DNA of 64,000 nucleotides. Origin: Spirochaetales bacterium (GTDB taxonomy: Bacteria; Spirochaetota; Spirochaetia; Treponematales; UBA12059). A model generated the notes under the pieces. It made no database searches. It worked only from the letters and a program-made list of their open reading frames with translations, and was not told the origin of the DNA. The stretch is from assembly GCA_016926955.1 (NCBI GenBank), contig JAFGNN010000056.1, forward strand, positions 1 to 64,000, in the 5' to 3' direction. Positions 9,036 through 16,721 of this stretch are shown in pieces (the first letter of the stretch is position 1; each line of letters opens with the position of its first letter). Position numbers and translations under genes: made by a program.

Positions 9036-9113
9036 GCGCGGCGGCTGCCCGCCGCCGCGCTCCTTATTCCCCTCGAATGGGCTCCGGGCCTCGTCAACGA
9101 CGAGGCCCGGAGC
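9036..9113 (+). terminator. Two strong stem-loops between oppA-like and oppB-like genes
   Basis: The first stem pairs 9036-9045 with 9051-9060 (10 bp, 5-nt loop) and is followed by TCCTTATT. The second pairs 9081-9095 with 9099-9113 (15 bp perfect, 3-nt loop) and ends 6 bp before the oppB ribosome site. They probably act as a partial terminator or mRNA 3'-end stabiliser that gives more binding protein than permease. Confidence 0.65.
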
Positions 9114-9130
9114 GTAAGCAGGAGACCTCC

Positions 9131-10102
9131 GTGTCGCTATTCAGCTACATCATGAGAAGAGTGCTCATCTCCCTCCTGACCGTCTTCGTGGTCGTGAGCA
9201 TCACCTTCTTCCTCATGAACCTCATGCCGGGCGATCCCTTCATTGGCAACAAGGCCGTGCCGAAGGCGATCAAGGACAACCTCTACGCGAAGTACGGGCT
9301 CGACAAGCCGCTCTTCGAACGGTACCTCATGTACCTCGGCAATCTGGCCAAGGGCGACCTCGGAATGTCGATGACCTACAAGAACCAGAAGGTCATCAAC
9401 GTCATCAAACAGGCCTTCCCCGTCTCGGCGGACCTCGGCATCCGATCGCTGATATTCGGCGTCATCGGAGGCCTGCTCCTCGGAGTGATAGCCGCCTTGC
9501 ACCACAACGGGCCATGGGACACGACAGCAACATTGCTGGCCATCATAGGAGTGTCCATCCCGGGCTTCCTGATAGGCACATTGGTGCAGTACATTTTCGG
9601 GTTCCTCTTCTCAAACGTCATCAAGGACGTATTCAACACGACATACCAGCTCATCCCGATCGCCCGATGGGAAGGCTTCCGCTATACCCTGCTCCCCTCG
9701 TTCGCGCTCGGGTTCTCGTCGCTGGCCCTCACCTCGCGCATGATGCGCACCTCGATGCTCGACGTGCTCCATCAGGACTACATCAAGACCGCCAAGTCGA
9801 AGGGCCTGACGCCCTTGCAGGTCACCTGGCGGCATACGATCCGCAACGCGATCCTGCCGGTCATCACCGTGCTCGGCCCCATGACGGCCGCCATCATGAC
9901 GGGCACTTTCGTCATCGAGAAGATCTTCGCCATCCCGGGACTCGGGAAATTCTTCGTGCAGAGCGTGCAGATGTACGACTACACGATGATCCTCGGCCTG
10001 ACCCTGTTCTTCTCGACCTTTCTCATCTTCATGAACCTGGTAGTCGACATCGCCTACGGCTTCATCGACCCGCGAATCCGCCTCGCGAAAGGCAAGGCAT
10101 GA
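9131..10102 (+). CDS. Oligopeptide ABC transporter permease (OppB-like)
   Basis: Inner-membrane permease of 323 aa. TM1 is RRVLISLLTVFVVVSITFFLMNLMPGDPF, typical of OppB/DppB. The family coupling segment is seen at SMLDVLHQDYIKTAKSKGLTP, and the protein ends AYGFIDPRIRLAKG. The GTG at 9131 is chosen because AGGAG lies at 9120-9124 and the extension upstream to 9077 would run through the hairpin. The stop overlaps the next gene's ATG (ATGA), so oppB and oppC should be translationally coupled. Confidence 0.92.
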   Translation: MSLFSYIMRRVLISLLTVFVVVSITFFLMNLMPGDPFIGNKAVPKAIKDNLYAKYGLDKPLFERYLMYLGNLAKGDLGMSMTYKNQKVINVIKQAFPVSADLGIRSLIFGVIGGLLLGVIAALHHNGPWDTTATLLAIIGVSIPGFLIGTLVQYIFGFLFSNVIKDVFNTTYQLIPIARWEGFRYTLLPSFALGFSSLALTSRMMRTSMLDVLHQDYIKTAKSKGLTPLQVTWRHTIRNAILPVITVLGPMTAAIMTGTFVIEKIFAIPGLGKFFVQSVQMYDYTMILGLTLFFSTFLIFMNLVVDIAYGFIDPRIRLAKGKA

Positions 10103-11028
10103 TCATGGAAGCAAACCTCAAGCTCGCCGCGGACGCCTTCGAACGCGTCCCCAAGGACATAGCCCAGAGCCAGGCGCTCGTGCGGCCCTCGCTCACCTAT
10201 TGGAAAGACGCCTGGCGGCGACTCAAAAAGAACAAGGTCGCCATGGTCTGCCTCGTGTTCATCGGCCTCATCGCCGTGATCGCGATAGCGGGACCGATCG
10301 CCTTCCCGAACTACCGCGCGAACAACCTCGAGAAGACCTTCGCCGAGCCCGACTCGGTGAACTGGTTCGGCACCGACGACCTCGGCCGCGACCAGTTCGC
10401 CCGCGTGCTCCGGGGCGGCCGCGTCTCGCTCTTCATCGGCGTGACCGTATCGCTCATCTCGCTGACCATCGGCATCATCTACGGCGGCCTGTCCGGCTAC
10501 CTGGGCGGATGGGTCGATGACCTGATGATGCGCATAGTCGACATCCTGATCACGATTCCCGACATGGTCATCCTGATCCTGTTGCTCGTCGTGCTCGATC
10601 CGGGCATAGGCACGCTGATTCTCGCCATGTCGGTGACTGGCTGGACGGGAATGGCGCGGCTTGTCCGCGGACAGGTCCTCCAGATCAAGGAAGCGGACTT
10701 CGTGCTCGTCTCGAAGGTGCTCGGAGCCGGAACCTTCCGCATCATCACCAGGCACCTGGTTCCCAACGCCATCGGCATCATCATCGTGCGCCTCATGATG
10801 AGCATCCCGGGCGTGATCTTCAGCGAGGCCTTCCTGAGCTACATCGGCCTTGGCGTGCGGGTCCCGGAAGCCAGCTGGGGCAACCTGGCCGAGGCCGGAG
10901 CCCAGCAGTTCCCCAACCACCTGTACATGTTCTTCATCCCGGCCGCGTTCATCATGTTCACGATGCTCGCGTTCAACCTCTTCGGCGACGGGCTCCGAGA
11001 CGCCCTCGATCCGAAGATGAGGAAGTAG
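10099..11028 (+). CDS. Oligopeptide ABC transporter permease (OppC-like)
   Basis: Inner-membrane permease of 309 aa that forms the channel with OppB. It carries the OppC N-terminal region (YWKDAWRRLKKNKVAMVCLVFIG), the conserved block FGTDDLGRDQFARVLRGGRVSL and the coupling segment KVLGAGTFRIITRHLVPNA. The C-terminus NLFGDGLRDALDPKMRK is canonical. Unlike its counterpart at 2021-3424 it has no long extracytoplasmic insert. The start at 10099 overlaps the oppB stop; reading frame continues far upstream inside oppB but no start there is credible. Confidence 0.93.
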   Translation: MIMEANLKLAADAFERVPKDIAQSQALVRPSLTYWKDAWRRLKKNKVAMVCLVFIGLIAVIAIAGPIAFPNYRANNLEKTFAEPDSVNWFGTDDLGRDQFARVLRGGRVSLFIGVTVSLISLTIGIIYGGLSGYLGGWVDDLMMRIVDILITIPDMVILILLLVVLDPGIGTLILAMSVTGWTGMARLVRGQVLQIKEADFVLVSKVLGAGTFRIITRHLVPNAIGIIIVRLMMSIPGVIFSEAFLSYIGLGVRVPEASWGNLAEAGAQQFPNHLYMFFIPAAFIMFTMLAFNLFGDGLRDALDPKMRK

Positions 11029-11034
11029 GTTCAT

Positions 11035-12078
11035 ATGTTGCTGGAACTCAAGGACCTCAAGGTCTCATTCGATACCTACGCCGGCGAGGTCCAGGCGGTA
11101 CGCGGGGTATCGTTCAGCCTCGACAAAGGCGAAGTCGTCGCTCTCGTCGGCGAGTCGGGCTGCGGCAAGTCCGTCACCGCGCAGTCGGTGATGGGTCTGC
11201 TCGCGAAGCCCGCCGGACGCATCAAGTCCGGCTCGATCAAGATCGAGGGCGTTGAAGCCTCGGGCTTCTCGGAAAAACAGTGGGAAGGCATAAGGGGCAA
11301 GAAGATCGGCATGATCTTCCAGGATCCGATGACCTCGCTCAACCCGACCATGACCATCGGCGCACAGATTTCCGAAGGCCTGATCCGCCACCAGGGCATG
11401 AACAAGAAGCAGGCCCTCGAGCGCGCCGAGGAAATGCTAAAACTGGTGGAAATCCCGAACGTGCAGGAGCGGATCCACCAGTATCCGCACGAGTTCTCGG
11501 GCGGCATGCGTCAGCGGGCGATGATCGCCATCGCGCTCGCCTGCAACCCGGAGCTGGTCATCGCGGACGAGCCGACCACGGCTCTCGACGTGACCATCCA
11601 GGCACAGGTGCTCGACCTTCTCAAGAACCTCCAGCAGAAGTTGGAGACGGCGGTCATCATCATCACCCACGACCTCGGCGTCGTGGCCAGCATCGCCCAG
11701 CGCGTCATGGTCATGTACGGCGGCATCATCGTCGAAGCGGGCAACCTGAAGGACATCTATTACGAAGGGAAGCATCCGTACACCTGGGGATTGATGAAAT
11801 CGATTCCCCGGCTGGACCGGACCAAGGCGGACGAGCTTTCGCCCATCGAAGGCACGCCCCCCGACCTGTTCGCCCCGCCCGCCGGCTGTCCGTTCGCGGA
11901 TCGTTGCGATTGGTGCATGAAGGTGTGCAAGACCGACATGCCTCCGCTCCACAAGGTCAGCGAAACCCATTCGGTCGCCTGCTGGCTTCTCCACGATGGC
12001 GCTCCGAAGGTGGAGTCGCCGCTCGTTCCTCATGGCGCGACCGGGGCACGCAAGTCCAAAGGAGCCCGCCATGTCTGA
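11035..12078 (+). CDS. Oligopeptide ABC transporter ATP-binding protein (OppD-like)
   Basis: Cytoplasmic ATPase, 347 aa. Motifs are Walker A GESGCGKS, Q-loop IFQDPMTSLNP, signature FSGGMRQRAMIA, Walker B VIADEPTTALD and H-loop THDLGVVASI. The Opp/Dpp C-terminal segment (KHPYTWGLMKSIPRLD, PPAGCPFADRCDWC with several cysteines) is present. It starts 6 bp after oppC and its last 8 bp overlap the oppF start. A Gly-Ala/Lys-rich tail after residue 325 is extra to the family core. Confidence 0.94.
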   Translation: MLLELKDLKVSFDTYAGEVQAVRGVSFSLDKGEVVALVGESGCGKSVTAQSVMGLLAKPAGRIKSGSIKIEGVEASGFSEKQWEGIRGKKIGMIFQDPMTSLNPTMTIGAQISEGLIRHQGMNKKQALERAEEMLKLVEIPNVQERIHQYPHEFSGGMRQRAMIAIALACNPELVIADEPTTALDVTIQAQVLDLLKNLQQKLETAVIIITHDLGVVASIAQRVMVMYGGIIVEAGNLKDIYYEGKHPYTWGLMKSIPRLDRTKADELSPIEGTPPDLFAPPAGCPFADRCDWCMKVCKTDMPPLHKVSETHSVACWLLHDGAPKVESPLVPHGATGARKSKGARHV

Positions 12079-13030
12079 GCTCATCCAGATCCAGGATCTC
12101 AAGAAGAATTTCCACGTGGGCTCCGGCCGCGTGCTCAAGGCTATCGACGGCGTTTCCTTCTCGATCCGCGAAGGCGAGACCTTCGGCCTGGTGGGCGAGT
12201 CCGGTTGCGGCAAGACGACCACGGGCCGCGTGCTCGTGCGGCTGTACGAACCCTCGGGCGGTAAGATCATCTACAAAGGCCGGGACACCTCGACCTTGAA
12301 CAAGAACGAGTCGAAGGAATTCTGCCGTGACGTGCAGATGATCTTCCAGGATCCCTATGCCTCGCTTAATCCGCGCATGTCCGTCGAGGACATAGTCGCG
12401 GAGGGGCTGGATATCCACATGCAGCTCACCCGCTCGGCGCGACGCGCGGCGGTCCATGAGCTCCTCGAGCTCGTCGGCCTCAACAAGGAGCACGCCGGAC
12501 GCTTCCCGCACGAGTTCTCGGGCGGACAGCGCCAGCGCATCGGCATCGCCCGCGCGCTCGCGAGCAAGCCCCGCTTCCTCATCTGCGACGAGCCGATCTC
12601 CGCCCTCGACGTTTCGATCCAGGCCCAGATCGTGAACCTGCTCATGCGCATCCAGAAGGAGCTCGGGCTCACCTACCTCTTCATCGCCCACGACCTGTCG
12701 ATGGTGAAGTACATTTCGGACCGCGTCGGCGTGATGTACCTCGGCTCGCTCGTGGAGGTGGCGGATTCGAACGAGCTCTACGCGAACCCCATGCACCCCT
12801 ACACCAAGGCGCTCCTGTCCGCGATACCGATCCCGGATCCGGACCTAGAGGCCACCCGCCAGCGCGAGAAGCTGCAGGGCGAGATTCCCAGCCCCATCAA
12901 CGCCCCGCCCGGCTGCAAATTTTCAAAGCGCTGCCCGCACGTCATGGACGTCTGCACCAAGGTGATGCCTCCGATGATCGAGGTGGCGCCCGGACACACC
13001 TGCGCCTGCCACCTCTACACCAAGAAGTAG
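12071..13030 (+). CDS. Oligopeptide ABC transporter ATP-binding protein (OppF-like)
   Basis: Second ATPase of the rightward Opp operon, 319 aa. It shows Walker A GESGCGKTTTGR, Q-loop IFQDPYASLNPRMS, signature FSGGQRQRIGIARAL, Walker B ICDEPISALDVS and the C-terminal block MHPYTKALLSAIPIPDP with PPGCKFSKRCP. The ATG at 12071 has an AGGAG site (12060-12064) 6 bp upstream inside the oppD end; a longer in-frame start at 11996 would lie fully within oppD. A strong terminator follows the stop, closing the oppABCDF unit. Confidence 0.94.
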   Translation: MSELIQIQDLKKNFHVGSGRVLKAIDGVSFSIREGETFGLVGESGCGKTTTGRVLVRLYEPSGGKIIYKGRDTSTLNKNESKEFCRDVQMIFQDPYASLNPRMSVEDIVAEGLDIHMQLTRSARRAAVHELLELVGLNKEHAGRFPHEFSGGQRQRIGIARALASKPRFLICDEPISALDVSIQAQIVNLLMRIQKELGLTYLFIAHDLSMVKYISDRVGVMYLGSLVEVADSNELYANPMHPYTKALLSAIPIPDPDLEATRQREKLQGEIPSPINAPPGCKFSKRCPHVMDVCTKVMPPMIEVAPGHTCACHLYTKK

Positions 13031-13051
13031 TCGAGCGCTTCCGCGAGCGCG

Positions 13052-13090
13052 AACGGGACGGCCGGAACGATCGGCCGTCCCGTTTTATTT
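13052..13090 (+). terminator. Rho-independent terminator of the rightward Opp operon
   Basis: A perfect 13-bp stem (13052-13064 with 13072-13084, 7-nt loop) runs into TTTTATTTT. It lies 21 bp after the oppF-like stop and is one of the clearest terminators in the window. Confidence 0.85.
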
Positions 13091-13223
13091 TCGCCCCGCT
13101 CACGGGGCCGGCAGTTTTCCCGGATCCGCGACCAGGTGTAAACTGCACGAGATCGAAGGCGCGCCCGCCGGCTGGAGGGGGGCGGGGCCAATCGACGGAT
13201 CATGAGGATTAAGGAGCTTTGCC

Positions 13224-14825
13224 GTGAATTTCAGGCAATCGTTGCTCATGTTCTGCATCGCGGTCGCGGTCGCGGTCGCGGTCGTCCCGGTCTTCGCCGC
13301 GGATCCCGCCAACCTGAACATCCACATCGGAATCGAACCGCCGAACCTCGACCAGCACTCCATCTTCCGCGACGAAACGATCCCCTTGATGAACCTGCTT
13401 TTCGAGGGACTCGTGCGCTCCGACGGAAAGGGCGGGTACGTGCCGGGCATGGCCGAGAAATGGGAAGCATCCGCCGACGGCCTCGAGTACACCTTCACCA
13501 TCCGCAAGGGCGCCACCTGGTCCAACGGCGATCCGGTCACGGCTGCGGATTTCGTGTACGGACTCCGCCGCGCCCTCGACCCGGCAACCGCGTCGATGTA
13601 CTCGTACATCCTTTACCCGTTCAGGAACGCCCAGGCCGTCAACGAAGGCGAGCTGCCTGCCGAGATGGTAGGCGTCCGCGCCGAGGGCGACAAGGTCACC
13701 TATACCCTCGAGCACCCGACTTCGTACATCCTCTCCATACTGGCCATGCCGTTCGCAATGCCGGGAAACCGGGACTTCATCGAACCGCTCGGGGGGGACT
13801 ACGCGTCCGACGCGAACCTGCTCGTATCCAATGGCCCCTACACCCTCAAGGAATGGCGGCATTCGGACAGGCTCGTCCTCGCGAAAAACCCTCGATACTG
13901 GAACGCCGAGGACATCAAGCTCGACACCATCACGGTCTACGTGATTTCCGACTCCGACGACGCGGTCGACCTGTTCCTCGAGAAGGAGCTCGACCTGGTC
14001 GACGTCCCGGACCACTACCTCGGCGACTTCGAGGCGAGGGGACTGGCCGGCCCGGCGTATTCCGATGGCGCCGTGTTCTACCTCGAGTTCAACATCCGCG
14101 ACCCCGTCCTGTCCAATTCCAAGATAAGGAAAGCCATCGCCTACGCTCTCGACCGGGAAGCCTTGGTCCGAGACGTTCTGGCGAACGGGTCGTTGCCGGC
14201 GATGTCGGTCGTGGCCCCTTCCATCAGTTCCGGTGCCGGCGGTTTCTACCGCGACCTGGTGCCACAGCATTTCAACGACCATGATGTCGCAGCCGCGAAA
14301 GCCCTGCTCGCCGAGGCGATGCTGGAGCTCGGCGTCGAGCGGCTGCCGCCGCTCACGTTGATATCCGACGACGGCGACCGGATGAAGAATATAAGCACTT
14401 TAATACAGAGGATGGTGCGATCCTCGCTCGGCATCGACGTAAGGATCCAGTCCCTGCCCTTCAGGGAACGCCTCGAAAGGATGTACGACGGCGATTTCCA
14501 GATCATTCTGGCAGGCCTGGGGCCCGATTACGATGACCCGATGACCTATCTCGAACAGTGGAGCACGGGCGGCCTGTTCAATTTCTCGGGTTACGTAAGC
14601 GCGGAGTACGACAGACTGATAGGCCTGGCCAGTGCGGAGGCCGATCCGGAAGAGCGGCTCGCGCACCTGGAGGCGGCGGAGTCCCTGCTCATGGAGGACA
14701 TGCCGATAGCGCCGGTATACTTCCGGATGCGCAACTGGGCGCATCAGGCAGATGTCACCGGCATCGTCCGCCGCTCCTTATGGCCTGATCCCGATCTCTA
14801 CCGGGCCGAAAAAACCAGGAAGTGA
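13224..14825 (+). CDS. Second oligopeptide-binding protein (OppA-like, SBP family 5)
   Basis: Secreted binding protein, 533 aa, closely related along its length to the lipoprotein at 7439-9028 (shared IEPPNLDQH, GGYVPGMAEKWE, SNGPYTLKEWRHSDRLVLAKNP, PMTYLEQWSTGG). It has an ordinary signal peptide (residues 1-25, cleavage near VFA-A) and no lipobox, so it may be periplasmic rather than lipid-anchored. The GTG start at 13224 is supported by AAGGAG at 13211-13216. It follows the Opp operon terminator and has its own leader, so it likely supplies an alternative specificity to the same permease. Its signal peptide is encoded by a perfect hexanucleotide tandem repeat (13260-13283). Confidence 0.9.
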   Translation: MNFRQSLLMFCIAVAVAVAVVPVFAADPANLNIHIGIEPPNLDQHSIFRDETIPLMNLLFEGLVRSDGKGGYVPGMAEKWEASADGLEYTFTIRKGATWSNGDPVTAADFVYGLRRALDPATASMYSYILYPFRNAQAVNEGELPAEMVGVRAEGDKVTYTLEHPTSYILSILAMPFAMPGNRDFIEPLGGDYASDANLLVSNGPYTLKEWRHSDRLVLAKNPRYWNAEDIKLDTITVYVISDSDDAVDLFLEKELDLVDVPDHYLGDFEARGLAGPAYSDGAVFYLEFNIRDPVLSNSKIRKAIAYALDREALVRDVLANGSLPAMSVVAPSISSGAGGFYRDLVPQHFNDHDVAAAKALLAEAMLELGVERLPPLTLISDDGDRMKNISTLIQRMVRSSLGIDVRIQSLPFRERLERMYDGDFQIILAGLGPDYDDPMTYLEQWSTGGLFNFSGYVSAEYDRLIGLASAEADPEERLAHLEAAESLLMEDMPIAPVYFRMRNWAHQADVTGIVRRSLWPDPDLYRAEKTRK

Positions 14826-14846
14826 TTCCTTCACGCCGATGACGGA

Positions 14847-14875
14847 GCCGCCGGAACCATCCGGCGGCCCGTATT
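14847..14875 (+). terminator. Hairpin between convergent genes, probable terminator
   Basis: A 9-bp perfect stem (14847-14855 with 14860-14868, 4-nt loop) is followed by CCGTATTTC. It lies between the binding-protein stop (14825) and the convergent kinase stop (14892). The T-tract is weak. Confidence 0.5.
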
Positions 14876-14891
14876 TCACCGAAGGTCGGGA

Positions 14892-16547
14892 TCAATATTT
14901 GAACTCGCTTTCTCCTATGAACTCCCTGAGTATCGAGTCGCGCGGCACCAGGTGGGTCGGGATCGGCGCGATATTGCCGAGGAAGGCGAGCATGCGCGAG
15001 GCTTCGGCGTACTCCGGCGATACGGGCTTGACCGTGCGAAGCAAGGGCTCGGCGTAGACGTCCAGGACGCCGAGCTCGTAGTCGAGGGCCGAGTTGAAGG
15101 CCGCGTCGGCGAGGTTCTGGAAGGGGAAGATGTGGAGGCGCTCGCCGCGCTGGACGCTCGGCCACATGCGGAGCGTGTCGAGCGCGGAGTGTCCGCGGAA
15201 TTGCCAGTCGCGCACCATGCGCCGGATCAGGCGGTTGTCGGTGGTCGACACGCGGTTGTGGTCGTCGAGGTTGAGCTGGGTCAGGGCCGATACATAGATC
15301 TTGAATTTCTGCTCTTTCGGGATGCGCGGCGTCAGGCGGTCGTTCAGCCCGTGGATGCCCTCCATGACGAGGATGTCTCGCGGGCCGAGCCTGAGCTTTT
15401 TCCCCGAGGGCTTGCGGGCGCCGAGCTTGAAATCGAAGGTGGGCAGCTCGATTTCCCTGCCCGCGAAAAGTTCCACCAGCTGATCGTTGAGATATTCGAC
15501 GTCGAGCGCCTCGAGGCACTCGAAATCGTATTGGCCGTTCGCATCCTTCGGGGTGCGCTCGCGGTCGACAAAGTAGTCGTCGAGGGCGATGATGACGGGC
15601 CGGAACCCGAGCACGGTAAGCTGCACCGCGAGCTTTTTGGAGGTCGTGGTCTTGCCGGAGCTCGATGGACCGGCGATCAGGACGACCTTTACCTTGTCGG
15701 AACGCTCGGCGATGCGGTCGGCGATCTCCGCGATCTTCTTGTTCTGGAGAGCCTCGGCAACGCGGATGAACTCCCGCATCTTCTGAGGGGTCGAGAGGCG
15801 GTTGAGAGCTCCGATCGAGCGCACGCCGTGGATCTTGCCGCGCTTGCGGTATTCGTCGGCGATGGCGTAGAGGGTCGGATCGTCCTCGAAAGGCTCGAGC
15901 CGGTCGGGGGTTTCCTTGTGCGGGTAGCGGAGGAGGAACCCGTCATGGTAGGGGCGGAGCTCGAAGGTGCGGAGTATGCCGGTGGAAGGCACGAGCGGTG
16001 TGATGAAAAGGTCGCGGTAGCCGTCGCACTCGTTCAGGGGGATGCGCGCGTCGTTGCGGTGCTCGAGGAGGAGCAAGGTGTCCAGCTGCTTCCTGTCCTC
16101 GAAATACCGAGCGGCGTCGGCCCATCCTGACCACTCGTGCGTTATCGGGATGTCCTTTTCGACCAGGGCGCGCATGCGCGACTCGAGCGCGCGGAGCTCC
16201 GCCTGGGTGGGACGTTCCTCGTCCTCGAAGAAATGGTAGAAACCGTTGCTGATGGCCATGCCGGCAATCAGGCGCCGGTCGGGGTGGAGTTCGCGCGCGG
16301 CCATGGACAGGAGGAAGCAGAGGCTCTTCCGGTAGATGAACGCGCCCCTCGAGTCCGTCACCGGCAAGGGTTCCACCGCGCAGTCGATTATGATGCGCTC
16401 GTCGAGGGCGGCGGCCTCGTTGTTCACCAGTAGCGCGGCGAGCGGAGGCTCGGAAGGCGCGAGCGCCTGGGCTACGACCGAAGCCTTGATGCCGAAGGGG
16501 TAATTGCGAACCTCTCCGCTGGGGAAAGTGACTCGGATCTCTTTCAT
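14892..16547 (-). CDS. TGS domain / uridine kinase-like fusion (phosphoribulokinase-uridine kinase family)
   Basis: 551-aa cytoplasmic protein. An N-terminal TGS-like domain (residues about 1-60) and a ThrRS-like second additional domain (about 60-250) precede a P-loop kinase domain with Walker A AGPSSSGKTTTS near residue 298 and the uridine-kinase block ALDDYFVDRERTP. Proteins of this architecture are common in spirochaetes, clostridia and Thermotogae and are annotated as nucleoside (uridine) kinases; the true substrate is rarely tested. The ATG at 16547 has GGAGG 8 bp upstream; a GTG three codons earlier overlaps that site. It is a single-gene unit on the minus strand. Confidence 0.85.
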   Translation of the reverse strand: MKEIRVTFPSGEVRNYPFGIKASVVAQALAPSEPPLAALLVNNEAAALDERIIIDCAVEPLPVTDSRGAFIYRKSLCFLLSMAARELHPDRRLIAGMAISNGFYHFFEDEERPTQAELRALESRMRALVEKDIPITHEWSGWADAARYFEDRKQLDTLLLLEHRNDARIPLNECDGYRDLFITPLVPSTGILRTFELRPYHDGFLLRYPHKETPDRLEPFEDDPTLYAIADEYRKRGKIHGVRSIGALNRLSTPQKMREFIRVAEALQNKKIAEIADRIAERSDKVKVVLIAGPSSSGKTTTSKKLAVQLTVLGFRPVIIALDDYFVDRERTPKDANGQYDFECLEALDVEYLNDQLVELFAGREIELPTFDFKLGARKPSGKKLRLGPRDILVMEGIHGLNDRLTPRIPKEQKFKIYVSALTQLNLDDHNRVSTTDNRLIRRMVRDWQFRGHSALDTLRMWPSVQRGERLHIFPFQNLADAAFNSALDYELGVLDVYAEPLLRTVKPVSPEYAEASRMLAFLGNIAPIPTHLVPRDSILREFIGESEFKY

Positions 16548-16721
16548 GGGGCGCACCTCCAGTCGCGACCGGATCGAAGGACTGCGCGCGCGTTCCGGGC
16601 GGATCGGCGCGAATGCGGGAGCGGGGCGACTTGAATCACTTGAAACATCCTAACGCAGCGCGGGGACGAAAGGTAGGGCGAACGGCGCGCTTCGGGACTC
16701 GCGAAGCGTGGACGGCGGGCA

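Noticed and set aside
7358-9097. A 579-codon open frame on the minus strand opposite the OppA-like gene
   Set aside because: Antisense shadow with GVDDHVG-type composition and no signal or motif; the plus-strand gene has ribosome site, lipobox and family blocks.
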